From assembly GCF_000972385.1 (NCBI RefSeq), contig NZ_JXTE01000080.1, positions 1-33,890 of the forward strand: a stretch of DNA of 33,890 bases. Reading direction: 5' to 3'. The position numbers were made by a program, and so were the translations under genes. Source of the DNA: Streptomyces sp. WM6386. GTDB taxonomy: Bacteria > Actinomycetota > Actinomycetes > Streptomycetales > Streptomycetaceae. The notes under the pieces are model-generated. The model had not been told where the DNA came from. It worked only from the letters and a program-made list of their open reading frames with translations, and did no database searches. Positions 1 to 7,821 of the stretch are shown piece by piece (the first letter of the stretch is position 1; each line of letters starts with the position of its first letter).

Positions 1-624
1 GAGTTCGCCGCCGCGGGGAGTTTCGAAGAGGCGCCGGGCGGGGTCGAGGGTGGGGTGGGGGGAGCCGGGTGGGGGAGCGAGGCGGAGTTCGGTGGGATTT
101 TCCTCGCCCCCGCCGCCCCTGCCCGTCCCGTCCTCCAGGGGCTGCCGCCCCTTCGACCCCGCTCCCAGGGGGCTGCGCCCCCTGGACCCCTGCACCGGCG
201 TCGACAGCGTCAGGCGTATGTCCGCCACGTCCGCGTCCAATGCGTACGGACCCGTCGCCAGAGTCGCCGTCGACTCGCCCGAGGCCAGCGCGGGCAGCAG
301 GCGTTTCGCCGGACCTGGGTCGTCCAGGCCCGCGAGCAGTGCCGCCGCCGCGGCCGTCTCCACCAGCGGGCCGGGCGCCGCGTGCCGGCCCAACTCGACG
401 AAGGCGAGCGTGAGTTCCACGGGCCGTAGGCCCAGCCCCTCGTGCGTCTCCGGAACCGCCAGCGCGAAGACCCCCGCCTCCGCGACACGCGCCCACAGCG
501 CGCGTCCCCTCACGTGGTCGCCCCGGCTCCAGTCCCGGATCACCGCCGGGGTGTCCGCGGCGGTCAGCATCGCGTCCAGCGAGGCACTGAAGGCACGCTG
601 CTCGGCGTCCATGAGGAACCTCAT
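1..624 (-). CDS. fadE32: acyl-CoA dehydrogenase, FadE32-like (3' part lies outside the window)
   Basis: Acyl-CoA dehydrogenase family protein; 208 codons are open from ATG at 624 to the window edge with no stop. The start, MRFLMDAEQRAF, and the helical N-terminal domain (AVPETHEGLGL, near residues 56-66) look like the small subunit of actinobacterial alpha2beta2 FadE heterotetramers. The ATG overlaps the stop of the upstream fadE31-like gene by one base (TGATG), so the two are probably translationally coupled and form one enzyme. In mycobacteria and rhodococci FadE31/FadE32 are neighbours, and FadE32 is needed late in HIP breakdown, at MOODA-CoA. Around residues 140-175 the chain has a Gly/Arg/Pro-rich insert encoded by a palindromic DNA repeat; the family pattern resumes at ELRLAPPPG and LDPARRLF. 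A start at ATG 612 is possible. The family call is firm; the FadE32 assignment rests on context. Confidence 0.8.
   Translation of the reverse strand, partial: MRFLMDAEQRAFSASLDAMLTAADTPAVIRDWSRGDHVRGRALWARVAEAGVFALAVPETHEGLGLRPVELTLAFVELGRHAAPGPLVETAAAAALLAGLDDPGPAKRLLPALASGESTATLATGPYALDADVADIRLTLSTPVQGSRGRSPLGAGSKGRQPLEDGTGRGGGGEENPTELRLAPPPGSPHPTLDPARRLFETPRGGEL
137..185. repeat. paired GC-rich inverted repeats inside the fadE32-like gene
   Basis: Two adjacent palindromes. AGGGGC (137-142) pairs with GCCCCT (147-152) around a 4-base loop. CCAGGGGGC (165-173) pairs perfectly with GCCCCCTGG (177-185) around a 3-base loop. The layout resembles the palindromic 'GGGGGCGCAGCCCCC' type repeats common between Streptomyces genes. 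Here the repeat is read through in frame and codes for a low-complexity segment of roughly 35 residues. Confidence 0.75.
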
Positions 625-1763
625 CACCGGCGTCCCTTCGGCAGACCGAGCAGGCGCTCGGCGATGATGTCGCGCTGGATCTCGTTGGTGCCCGCGTAGA
701 TGGGACCGGCGAGGGAGAAGACGTAGCGCTCGGACCAGTCGGTGTCCGCCAGCTCGCCCTCGGGGCCCAGGAGATCCAGGGCCGTCTCCGTCAGCGCGAT
801 GTCGTACTCTGACCAGAAGACCTTGTTGAGGCTGGACTCCGGGCCCAGTGATCCGCCGTCCAGGACGCGGGAGGCCGCCGCGAAGGTGAAGAGCCGGTAG
901 GCGCGGGCTCCGATCAACGCGTCCGCGACCCGGTCGCCGCTCTGCGCCGGGCTGCCCTGGGCCTCCCACAGACGGTGCAGACGGTCCGCGGCGGCCAGGA
1001 AGCGGCCGGGGGAGCGGAGCTTCAGCCCCCGTTCGTTGCCCGCCGTCGACATCGCGATCCGCCACCCCTGCCCCGGCTCCCCGATCACGTCCTCGTCCGG
1101 CACGAACACCTCGTCGAGGAAGAGTTCCGCGAAGGCCGGCTTGCCGTCCAGGCGGGCTATCGGACGCACCGTGACGCCAGGCGCACGCAGATCGAACATC
1201 AGGTACGTCAGACCCTGGTGAGGTCTCGGAGCGTCCGGGTCGCTGCGGAACAGGCCGAACGCACGGTCCGCGAAGGCCGCCCGCGACGACCAGGTCTTCT
1301 GCCCGCTCAAGCGCCAGCCGCCGTCCGTACGGACTGCCCTGGAGCGCAAGGACGCCAGGTCCGAACCGGCCTCCGGCTCCGACCACGCCTGCGCCCAGAC
1401 CACCTCGCCACCGGCCATCGACGGCAGCACCCGCGCGCGCTGCTCCTGCGTGCCGTGGTCGAAGAGGGTCGGCGCGAGCAGACTGATGCCGTTCTGGTTG
1501 ACGCGTCCCGGAGCGCCCGCCGCGTAGTACTCCTCCTCGAACAGCAGCCAGCTGACCAGCCCCGCGTCCCGGCCGCCGTACGCCGTCGGCCAGTCGACCA
1601 CCGACCAATGGTCCGCGGCCAGTTCGGCCTCCCACGCGCGGTGCGCCGCGAAGCCCTCCGCCGTCTCCAGGGAGGGCAGCGGCTCGGACGGCACATGGGC
1701 GGTCAGCCACGCGCGGGCCTCGGCCCGGAAGGCCTCCTCTTCCTGCGTGAAGGCGAGGTCCAT
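624..1763 (-). CDS. fadE31: acyl-CoA dehydrogenase, FadE31-like
   Basis: FAD-dependent acyl-CoA dehydrogenase of 379 residues, close to the family length. The FAD-binding stretch WSEPEAGSDLASL, a VFVPDEDVIGEPGQGW middle domain and a C-terminal IYAGTNEIQRDI block are visible. In the last block Ala stands where many acyl-CoA dehydrogenases have the catalytic Glu of YEGT, which fits the heteromeric FadE class where the base lies elsewhere. The wording of the N-terminal half closely resembles mycobacterial FadE31 as I remember it. I chose ATG at 1763; a TTG two codons upstream (1769) is an alternative, and GAAGGG lies about 10 bases before the ATG. The gene diverges from ipdF across a KstR2-type operator and overlaps the fadE32-like gene by one base. 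Proposed role: dehydrogenation of an opened-ring intermediate in HIP catabolism. Confidence 0.85.
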   Translation of the reverse strand: MDLAFTQEEEAFRAEARAWLTAHVPSEPLPSLETAEGFAAHRAWEAELAADHWSVVDWPTAYGGRDAGLVSWLLFEEEYYAAGAPGRVNQNGISLLAPTLFDHGTQEQRARVLPSMAGGEVVWAQAWSEPEAGSDLASLRSRAVRTDGGWRLSGQKTWSSRAAFADRAFGLFRSDPDAPRPHQGLTYLMFDLRAPGVTVRPIARLDGKPAFAELFLDEVFVPDEDVIGEPGQGWRIAMSTAGNERGLKLRSPGRFLAAADRLHRLWEAQGSPAQSGDRVADALIGARAYRLFTFAAASRVLDGGSLGPESSLNKVFWSEYDIALTETALDLLGPEGELADTDWSERYVFSLAGPIYAGTNEIQRDIIAERLLGLPKGRR

Positions 1764-1789
1764 CGGCAACAGCCCTTCGACGGCGCTTC

Positions 1790-1809
1790 CCTAACAAGTG
1801 TTTGGTAGG
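1790..1809. promoter_or_regulatory. KstR2-type operator 1 (fadE31 / ipdF divergent gap)
   Basis: AACAAGTGTTTGGT (1793-1806) agrees at 9 of 10 fixed positions with the KstR2 consensus as I remember it, AnCAAGnnCTTGnT. The flanks extend it to CCTAACAAGTGTTTGGTAGG. It sits between divergent genes and overlaps the likely promoter of ipdF. The second copy (7822-7841) shares 17 of 20 bases when read on the minus strand. Confidence 0.8.
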
Positions 1810-1810
1810 T

Positions 1811-1816
1811 TAGCGT
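1811..1816 (+). promoter_or_regulatory. -10 box of ipdF-kstR2-fadA6, probably leaderless
   Basis: TAGCGT ends seven bases before the ATG at 1823, which would place transcription start on the A of the start codon. No Shine-Dalgarno sequence precedes the ATG. An overlapping candidate, TAGGTT (1806-1811), would give a 5-base leader. Both lie against operator 1, so bound KstR2 would block RNA polymerase. Confidence 0.5.
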
Positions 1817-1822
1817 GGCCCT

Positions 1823-2608
1823 ATGACAGGCGTCGAGACTCCGGCGTACGAGCCAGGGCACGCACTGCTGAGCGGGCGCACCGCCGTCATCACCGCGGCG
1901 GCCGGCGCCGGCATCGGCGGCGCCACCGCGCGGCGGTTCCTGGAGGAGGGTGCGCGGGTGCTGATCAGCGACGCGCACACGCGGCGGCTCAAGGAGTACG
2001 AGGCCGAGCTCGGGCGGGACTTCCCGGGCGCGGTGACGGCCCTGCCGTGCGATGTCACCGACGAGTCCCAGGTCCGGGCCCTGTTCGACACCGCCGTGGC
2101 GGAACACGGACGGCTGGACGTCGTCGTCAACAACGCCGGGCTCGGCGGGACCGCACCTCTCGTCGACATGTCCGACGACCAGTGGTCCCGCGTCCTGGAC
2201 GTCACACTGACCGGCACCTTCCGCTGCACCCGGGCCGCGTTGCGGCTGATGCGCGACTCCGGCACCGGCGTCATCGTCAACAACGCCTCCGTCATCGGCT
2301 GGCGAGCCCAGGCGGGACAGGCGCACTACGCCGCCGCGAAGGCGGGCGTGATGGCGCTGACCCGGTGCGCGGCCCTGGAGGCGGCCGAGTTCGGGGTGCG
2401 CGTCAACGCGGTGGCGCCGAGCCTCGCCATGCACCCGCACCTCGCGAAGGTGACCACGCCGGAGCTGTTGGCGGAGCTGACCGCGCGCGAGGCGTTCGGG
2501 CGGTACGCCGAACCCTGGGAGGTGGCCAACGTGATCGTGTTCCTGGCGTGCGGCTACTCCTCGTACATGACGGGCGAAGTCGTCGCCGTCAGCAGCCAGC
2601 ACGCCTGA
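1823..2608 (+). CDS. ipdF: SDR dehydrogenase, IpdF-like
   Basis: Short-chain dehydrogenase/reductase of 261 residues. The nucleotide-binding motif is GAGIGGATARR near the N terminus, followed by NNAGLGG, the active-site Ser in NNASVIGW and the catalytic YAAAK. It strongly resembles Rv3559c (IpdF), which oxidises a 5-hydroxy intermediate of HIP-CoA to the ketone. It opens a plus-strand unit with kstR2 and fadA6, 25 bases ahead of kstR2, and is divergent from fadE31. Leaderless translation from the ATG is likely. The SDR fold is certain; the substrate is inferred from sequence likeness and the surrounding genes. Confidence 0.85.
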   Translation: MTGVETPAYEPGHALLSGRTAVITAAAGAGIGGATARRFLEEGARVLISDAHTRRLKEYEAELGRDFPGAVTALPCDVTDESQVRALFDTAVAEHGRLDVVVNNAGLGGTAPLVDMSDDQWSRVLDVTLTGTFRCTRAALRLMRDSGTGVIVNNASVIGWRAQAGQAHYAAAKAGVMALTRCAALEAAEFGVRVNAVAPSLAMHPHLAKVTTPELLAELTAREAFGRYAEPWEVANVIVFLACGYSSYMTGEVVAVSSQHA

Positions 2609-2633
2609 CGAGCGGAGCGTCCAGAATGATGTC

Positions 2634-3248
2634 GTGCCGACCAAGAAGAAGCCGCAGGTGACCCCCGCCGCGCCCGCCCGCCGCCGGGAACTCCTCGACA
2701 CCGCCGCCGAGGTCTTCGCCGAGCAGGGCTACAACGCCACCACCGTCCGCAAGATCGCGGACCACGCGGGCATGCTCGCGGGCAGCCTCTACTACCACTT
2801 CGACTCCAAGGAGTCGATGCTCGAGGAGATCCTGCGGACCTTCCTCGACGAGCTCTGGGACGGCTACGACACCGTCCTGGCCGCCGAACTCGGGCCCCGC
2901 GAGACGCTGGAGGCCCTGGTCACCGAGTCGTTCCGGGAGATCGACCGGCACCGTGCCGCCGTCGCGATCTACCAGAAGGAGAGCCGGCAGCTGGTCGCGC
3001 AGGAGCGGTTCGGGTTCCTCGCCGAGTCGCAGCGCAAGTTCGAGAAGGCGTGGCTGTCCACGCTGGAGCGCGGGGTCGCGGCCGAGGTGTTCCGGGCCGA
3101 CCTCGACGTCCGGCTCACCTACCGGTTCGTGCGCGACACCGTCTGGGTCGCCGCGTCCTGGTACCGGCCCGGCGGACAGCACAGCCCGGAGGAGATCGCC
3201 CGGCAGTACCTCTCGATGGTGCTGGACGGGATCGCCGTACGTACGTAA
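2634..3248 (+). CDS. kstR2: TetR-family repressor KstR2
   Basis: TetR regulator of 204 residues. The N-terminal HTH runs from TTVRKIADHAG to GSLYYHFDSKE, the usual TetR recognition helix. The C-terminal ligand domain carries IYQKESRQL and a near-terminal block, YRFVRDTVWVAASWYRPGG, that matches mycobacterial KstR2 very closely as I recall it. KstR2 represses HIP catabolic genes and is released by HIP-CoA. The start is GTG 2634: the nearby ATGs at 2626 and 2629 are out of frame and no strong ribosome-binding site is visible, so coupling to ipdF is likely. It lies inside the operon served by operator 1, so it should repress itself. Confidence 0.9.
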   Translation: MPTKKKPQVTPAAPARRRELLDTAAEVFAEQGYNATTVRKIADHAGMLAGSLYYHFDSKESMLEEILRTFLDELWDGYDTVLAAELGPRETLEALVTESFREIDRHRAAVAIYQKESRQLVAQERFGFLAESQRKFEKAWLSTLERGVAAEVFRADLDVRLTYRFVRDTVWVAASWYRPGGQHSPEEIARQYLSMVLDGIAVRT

Positions 3249-3283
3249 CTCATTGGGGATTCCGAGGAGTCTGGGGAGTTGGC

Positions 3284-4441
3284 ATGGCCGAGGCCTACAT
3301 CGTCGAAGCGGTCCGGACGCCCATCGGGCGGCGCAAGGGAGGGCTCAGCGGGGTCCATCCCGCCGACCTGGGCGCGCATGTCCTGAAGGAACTGGTGGCG
3401 CGGGCCGGGGTGGATCCGGGAGCCGTCGAGGACGTCGTCTTCGGCTGTCTGGACACGGTGGGGCCACAGGCCGGGGACATCGCGCGGACCTGCTGGCTGG
3501 CGGCCGGACTGCCCGAGGAGGTGCCGGGGGTGACGGTGGACCGGCAGTGCGGCTCCTCCCAGCAGGCGGTGCACTTCGCGGCGCAGGGCGTGCTGTCGGG
3601 GACACAGGATCTGGTGGTCGCGGGCGGCGTGCAGAACATGTCCCTGATCCCCATCGCCTTCGCCACCCGGCAGGCCGCCGAGCCGCTCGGGCTCACCCAG
3701 GGGCCCTTCGCGGGCAGTGCGGGCTGGCAGGCGCGGTACGGGGGCAAGCCGGTGAACCAGTTCGTCGGCGCCGAGATGATCGCCGCGAAGTGGGGGATCA
3801 GCCGGCCGGACCAGGAGGAGTTCGCGCTGCGCTCGCACCAGCGGGCGGTGCGGGCGATCGACGAGGGGCGCTTCGAGCGGGAGACCGTCGCCTACGGGGA
3901 CGTATCCGTCGACGAGGGCCCGCGCCGGGACACCTCGCTGGAGAAGATGGCCGGGCTGAAGCCGGTCGTCGAGGGCGGCACGATCACCGCCGCGTGCTCC
4001 TCGCAGGTCTCGGACGGGGCGGCGGCCATGCTGCTGGCCTCGGAGCGGGCGGTACGCGAACACGGGCTGACACCACGCGCCCGCGTGCACCACCTCTCGG
4101 TGCGCGGCGAGGACCCGATCCGCATGCTGACGGCACCGATACCCGCCACCGCCCACGCCCTGAAGAAGACCGGCCTCTCCATCCACGACATCGACCTCGT
4201 CGAGATCAACGAGGCCTTCGCCCCGGTCGTGCTGGCCTGGCTCAAGGAAACCGGCGCCGACCCGGAGAAGGTCAACGCCAACGGCGGAGCCATCGCCCTC
4301 GGCCATCCCCTGGGCGCCACGGGCGTCAAGCTGATGACGACCCTGCTGCACGAACTGGAGCGCACGGGCGGCCGGTTCGGACTGCAGACGATGTGCGAGG
4401 GCGGGGGCCAGGCGAACGTGACGATCATCGAGAGGCTCTGA
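3284..4441 (+). CDS. fadA6: acetyl-CoA acyltransferase (thiolase) FadA6
   Basis: Thiolase of 385 residues. The nucleophilic Cys is residue 89 in DRQCGSSQQ; the second active-site elements are INEAF, GHPLGATG and the C-terminal CEGGGQ. In the HIP pathway FadA6 cleaves the beta-keto thioester MeDODA-CoA, releasing acetyl-CoA. I chose ATG 3284 because GGGGAG lies 5 bases upstream and the protein begins MAEAYIVEAVRTPIGRR, as thiolases do; the frame is open further upstream but overlaps kstR2. It follows kstR2 by 35 bases and converges on ipdC. Thiolase identity is certain and FadA6 is strongly supported by context. Confidence 0.9.
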   Translation: MAEAYIVEAVRTPIGRRKGGLSGVHPADLGAHVLKELVARAGVDPGAVEDVVFGCLDTVGPQAGDIARTCWLAAGLPEEVPGVTVDRQCGSSQQAVHFAAQGVLSGTQDLVVAGGVQNMSLIPIAFATRQAAEPLGLTQGPFAGSAGWQARYGGKPVNQFVGAEMIAAKWGISRPDQEEFALRSHQRAVRAIDEGRFERETVAYGDVSVDEGPRRDTSLEKMAGLKPVVEGGTITAACSSQVSDGAAAMLLASERAVREHGLTPRARVHHLSVRGEDPIRMLTAPIPATAHALKKTGLSIHDIDLVEINEAFAPVVLAWLKETGADPEKVNANGGAIALGHPLGATGVKLMTTLLHELERTGGRFGLQTMCEGGGQANVTIIERL

Positions 4442-4458
4442 GGCCGTCCTGCGGCCTC
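4440..4458. terminator. short hairpin between convergent fadA6 and ipdC
   Basis: GAGGCCG (4440-4446) pairs with CGGCCTC (4452-4458) around a 5-base loop. It overlaps the last bases of the fadA6 stop codon and ends 4 bases before the ipdC stop. A bidirectional terminator is the likely role, although there is no U-tract. Confidence 0.5.
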
Positions 4459-4462
4459 TCGG

Positions 4463-5512
4463 TCATGGAGAAGCCATGAGGCTCTTCAGTACGTCCTCGG
4501 CGTCCTTCATGATCCGCTCCACCAGCTCCGCACACGACGGCAGGTCGTCGATCACACCGGCGACCTGCCCGGAAGCCATGACACCGAGATCCGTACGGCC
4601 GTCCACCATCGCCGACCTGAGCAGCATCGGCGTGTTCGCGGCTAGGAGGACCTGGCTCCAGGTGAGGTCCTTGCCGTGCTTCAGGGAGAGGCCGTCGCCG
4701 ATCATCTGTCGCCAGGTGAGTCCGGACAGCCGGCGAAAACCGGTCGCATGGCGGACCGCCCGCACCAGGGCCCTCGCGCGGCCGGAGTTCTCCAACCCGG
4801 CCACCAGGTCCGTGCGCAGCATCCGGTGCGGCAGGCCGTCGACCGCACGGGTCACCGTCACGTCCTTCACCGTCGCCGCCAGATAGCGCGCCTTCACCGC
4901 GTCCGGCACCGTCGAGTCCGATGTGAGCAGGAACCGGGTGCCCATCGCGACGCCCGCCGCCCCGTACGCCAGCGCCGCGACGAGCCCTCGCCCGTCGAAG
5001 AAGCCCCCGGCCGCCACGACCGGGATGTCCACCGCGTCCACCACCTGCGGCAGCAGCACGGTCGTCGCCACCTCGCCGGTGTGTCCGCCGCCCTCCCCGC
5101 CCTGCACGATCACCGCGTCCGCCCCCCACGCCGCCACCTTCTCGGCATGCCGGCGGGCACCGACGGACGGGACGACGACGACCCCCGCCTCCTTGAGCTC
5201 GGCGATCAGCTCGGCGGAGGGCGCGAGGGCGAAGGAGGCGACCCGTACCCCCTCGTCGATCATCAGCCGCACCCGGTCGCCCGCGTCCGCCGCGTCGGCA
5301 CGGAGGTTGACCCCGAAGGGCGCATCCGTGCGGGACTTGACCTCCCGCACGGCCTCGCGCAGCCCGTCGAGGGTCATCGTCGCCGAGGCCAGGATGCCCA
5401 GCGCGCCGGCGTTCGCCGTGGCCGACACCAGGCGGGGGCCCGCCACCCAGCCCATCCCGGTCTGCACGATCGGATGGCGGACCCCGACCAGCCGGGTGAG
5501 TGCCGTGTCCAT
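4463..5512 (-). CDS. ipdC: FMN-dependent oxidoreductase IpdC (nitronate monooxygenase-like)
   Basis: TIM-barrel flavoprotein of 349 residues from the nitronate monooxygenase / enoyl reductase II superfamily. The start is VGVRHPIVQTGMGWVAG; the FMN phosphate-binding loops are VQGGEGGGHTG (137-147) and VVAAGGFFDGRG (165-176), then GVAMGTRFL. In HIP catabolism IpdC acts after IpdF and before ring opening, on the C-ring CoA intermediates. It is the last gene of the minus-strand unit echA20-ipdA-ipdB-ipdC and its ATG overlaps the ipdB stop by one base. Without these neighbours it would be annotated only as a nitronate monooxygenase. Confidence 0.87.
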   Translation of the reverse strand: MDTALTRLVGVRHPIVQTGMGWVAGPRLVSATANAGALGILASATMTLDGLREAVREVKSRTDAPFGVNLRADAADAGDRVRLMIDEGVRVASFALAPSAELIAELKEAGVVVVPSVGARRHAEKVAAWGADAVIVQGGEGGGHTGEVATTVLLPQVVDAVDIPVVAAGGFFDGRGLVAALAYGAAGVAMGTRFLLTSDSTVPDAVKARYLAATVKDVTVTRAVDGLPHRMLRTDLVAGLENSGRARALVRAVRHATGFRRLSGLTWRQMIGDGLSLKHGKDLTWSQVLLAANTPMLLRSAMVDGRTDLGVMASGQVAGVIDDLPSCAELVERIMKDAEDVLKSLMASP

Positions 5513-6243
5513 CAGACGGCGACCTCCCGCGAGCGGACGCCGACCGGGTCGAGCACCTCGCGGATCAACTCCAGCTCCTCCACGCTCGGTTCACGCGTGT
5601 ACGGCACCTCGTCCGGGATGATCAGGGCGAACCCCGTGGCCTCCGCCACCTGCTCGACGCTCACCCCGGGATGCAGCGAGGCCAGCCGCATCGAGTGGTC
5701 CGGCGTCGCGAAGTCGAAGACGCCGAGGTCGGAGACGACGCGCGGGACGCGATGGAAGCGGGCGCCGGCAGCGTGGTCGTAGCCCACCCCGCACACCATG
5801 TCGACCTTCTCGACGAACACCCGCCGCGAGTGCCGGGGCACCCAGTAACTCGTCGGGTTGTTGAGGGTGTTGACCGGCGCCCCCCGCACCCCGAGCAACT
5901 GACGCTTCGGCTGCGCCCAGTCGCCGATGCAGGAGATGTTCTGGTTGCCGTACCGGTCGATCTGGCTCGCGCCCATCATCACGTGCCGCCGCCCGCCCGT
6001 CACCAGGGCCAGATGCTGCCGGTACGGCAGCCAGCCCTCGACGGTGCCGTCCGGGCGGACCAGCATCGCCTCGCCGTCCGTCAGCAGCAGATCCGGGGCG
6101 AAGGTGAGCCGCGCGAGACGGGCCCCGACGGAGGGGATCAGGCCCATGGGGCTCGCCAGGATCTCGCCGCCGTCCCGCCAGGCCTCGGCACAGGCGATCA
6201 CGCAGTACTCGGCGCGGGTGGGCGGCACAAGAGAGGCGTTCAC
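5512..6243 (-). CDS. ipdB: CoA-transferase-fold ring hydrolase, beta subunit IpdB
   Basis: Beta subunit of 243 residues with the CoA transferase fold. Motifs include SVGARLARLTFAPD, LLTDGEA, MGASQIDRYGNQN, TSYWVPRHSRRVF and GVFDF. They match mycobacterial IpdB closely from memory. IpdAB is not a transferase: it hydrolyses and opens the C ring of COCHEA-CoA. I chose GTG 6243 because it overlaps the ipdA stop (GTGA) and has GGAGGAGGG a few bases upstream. The longer upstream frame (to 6525) lies inside ipdA and is discarded. The length agrees with the mycobacterial subunit, about 250 residues. Confidence 0.9.
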   Translation of the reverse strand: MNASLVPPTRAEYCVIACAEAWRDGGEILASPMGLIPSVGARLARLTFAPDLLLTDGEAMLVRPDGTVEGWLPYRQHLALVTGGRRHVMMGASQIDRYGNQNISCIGDWAQPKRQLLGVRGAPVNTLNNPTSYWVPRHSRRVFVEKVDMVCGVGYDHAAGARFHRVPRVVSDLGVFDFATPDHSMRLASLHPGVSVEQVAEATGFALIIPDEVPYTREPSVEELELIREVLDPVGVRSREVAV

Positions 6244-7043
6244 GATCCCTCCTCCAGATACCGTGCCGCGAACTCCGGCCAGGGCGTGGTCGCGTAAGCC
6301 TTCTGCCAGGCCTCGTCCCGCCCGTAGTCCGGCGCGCAGGACGTGAAGTGCGCCCCGTTCGGAGCCTCGATGACTCCGCTCACCACATGCCGCTTGACCA
6401 GCAGCGACTGCGGTGGAGCCTCCTTCGTCAACTCGGCCGTGTCGACGACCCGTTCGCACGAGAGGTACGCGGTGTCCGCAGCCTCGCAGAACAGGTCGTC
6501 GAAATACGGGTCCGGGCCCAGACACTGCCCGTTGCCCAGCCGGTCGGCGCGGTTGACGTGGACCAGGGCCGCGTCCAGCCGCAGGGCGGGCATGGCCACG
6601 AACGTCTCACCGTCGTCGTACGGCGAAGTCACCGTCCGCAGCCCGGGGTTGACCCGCATCACGTCCGAACCGACGCCCGCCCGCACCGGCAGGAAGGGCA
6701 GCCGGTTCGCCGCCGCGTGCAGCCCCCACATGAACATCGCCTCGTCGACCTCCATCAGCTCGAAGGCGCCGCGCTCGCGGGCCGCGCGGTAGTGCGGTTC
6801 GAGGGGGATCGAGTCGAGGGTGACGAAGGCGGCCACCAGCTTGCGGATCCGTCCGGCCGCGGCGAGCATGCCGACGTCCGGGCCGCCGTACGAGACGATC
6901 GTCAGGTCGGTGACTTCCGACCGGAGCAGCGCCCTGACCAGGGCCATCGGTTTGCGGCGCGAGCCCCAACCGCCGATGCCGAGGGTCATGCCGCTGTGCA
7001 GCCGGGCCACGGCCTCGTCCGCGGTCATGGTCTTGTCGCTCAC
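6240..7043 (-). CDS. ipdA: CoA-transferase-fold ring hydrolase, alpha subunit IpdA
   Basis: Alpha subunit of 267 residues. The N-terminal block GIGGWGSRRKPMALVRALL and the following VSYGGPD are typical of IpdA. Glu98 in FELMEVDEAM sits where I place the catalytic glutamate of mycobacterial IpdA. Also present are MPALRLDAALVHVN and DPYFDDLF. It pairs with IpdB to open the last steroid ring. The GTG start at 7043 directly follows the echA20 stop with no gap and is preceded by GGAGGG. It overlaps ipdB by 4 bases, so the subunits are probably made together. Confidence 0.9.
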   Translation of the reverse strand: MSDKTMTADEAVARLHSGMTLGIGGWGSRRKPMALVRALLRSEVTDLTIVSYGGPDVGMLAAAGRIRKLVAAFVTLDSIPLEPHYRAARERGAFELMEVDEAMFMWGLHAAANRLPFLPVRAGVGSDVMRVNPGLRTVTSPYDDGETFVAMPALRLDAALVHVNRADRLGNGQCLGPDPYFDDLFCEAADTAYLSCERVVDTAELTKEAPPQSLLVKRHVVSGVIEAPNGAHFTSCAPDYGRDEAWQKAYATTPWPEFAARYLEEGS

Positions 7044-7802
7044 CTATCGGCCCTCCTTCCCGAACGTGTCACGGATGCGGTCGGCCACCCCGGCGGTGCT
7101 CGCCTCGAAGGTGAAGCCCTGCTCGAAGCGGTAGCTGCGGTGCACGTCGACCGGGTCGATACCGTTGATCGCGGCCTTGGCGAGCCGGAGCAGTTCCCCG
7201 TCCTTGGCGGCGATCTCACGCGCCAACTCCAGCGCCGCTTCGAGGAGTCCGGGACGCGGCACCACACGCCACACCGAACCGTGCGCGTGCAGCTCGGCCG
7301 CGGTCGCCGTGCGGGAGGTGAAGTACAGGGCGCGCATGAGGTGTTGGGGGACCAGCCGGGCCAGATGCGTGGCCGCGCCCAGCGCACCGCGGTCCAGCTC
7401 CGGCAGCCCGAAGGTGGCGTCCTCGCTCGCCACGATCGCGTCCGCGTTGCCGACGAGACCGACACCGCCGCCCAGACAGAAGCCCTGCACGGCCGCCACC
7501 ACCGGGACCTCGCAGTCGTACACCGCCGAAAAGGCCTCGTAGCAGCCGCGGTTGGCGCCGACGAGAGCCGAAGGGCCTTGTGCCTGGATCTCCTTGATGT
7601 CCACGCCCGCGTTGAACCCCCGGCCCTCGGCGGCCAGCACCACACACCGCACCCGCGGATCGCGGCCCGCCCCGCGCACCGCGTCGGCGAGCGCGAACCA
7701 GCCCTCCACCGGCAGGGCGTTCACCGGTGGGAAGTCGACCGTGACGACCGCGATGCCGTCTTTTCCGTGCCCCGTTTCCGGAGACGAGGTGGAGACACCC
7801 AT
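7044..7802 (-). CDS. echA20: crotonase-family D-ring hydrolase EchA20
   Basis: Enoyl-CoA hydratase/isomerase superfamily protein of 252 residues. The oxyanion-hole segments are RGFNAGVDIKEIQ (61-73) and GFCLGGGVGLVGNAD (107-121), followed by ATFGLPELDRGALGAATHL. The C-terminal block, YRFEQGFTFEASTAGVADR, closely matches mycobacterial EchA20. EchA20 is a hydrolase that opens the D ring, forming COCHEA-CoA for IpdAB. It is the first gene of its unit, starts at ATG 7802 and diverges from the SDR gene at 7857 across operator 2. Confidence 0.9.
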   Translation of the reverse strand: MGVSTSSPETGHGKDGIAVVTVDFPPVNALPVEGWFALADAVRGAGRDPRVRCVVLAAEGRGFNAGVDIKEIQAQGPSALVGANRGCYEAFSAVYDCEVPVVAAVQGFCLGGGVGLVGNADAIVASEDATFGLPELDRGALGAATHLARLVPQHLMRALYFTSRTATAAELHAHGSVWRVVPRPGLLEAALELAREIAAKDGELLRLAKAAINGIDPVDVHRSYRFEQGFTFEASTAGVADRIRDTFGKEGR

Positions 7803-7821
7803 GGAAGCATCAGCTACCTTT

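Noticed and set aside
5512..7043. IpdA/IpdB as an ordinary 3-oxoacid CoA-transferase
   Set aside because: The fold is shared, but the blocks GIGGWGSRRKPMALVR and MGASQIDRYGNQN, the EchA20/IpdC neighbours and the KstR2 regulator point to the IpdAB ring hydrolase.
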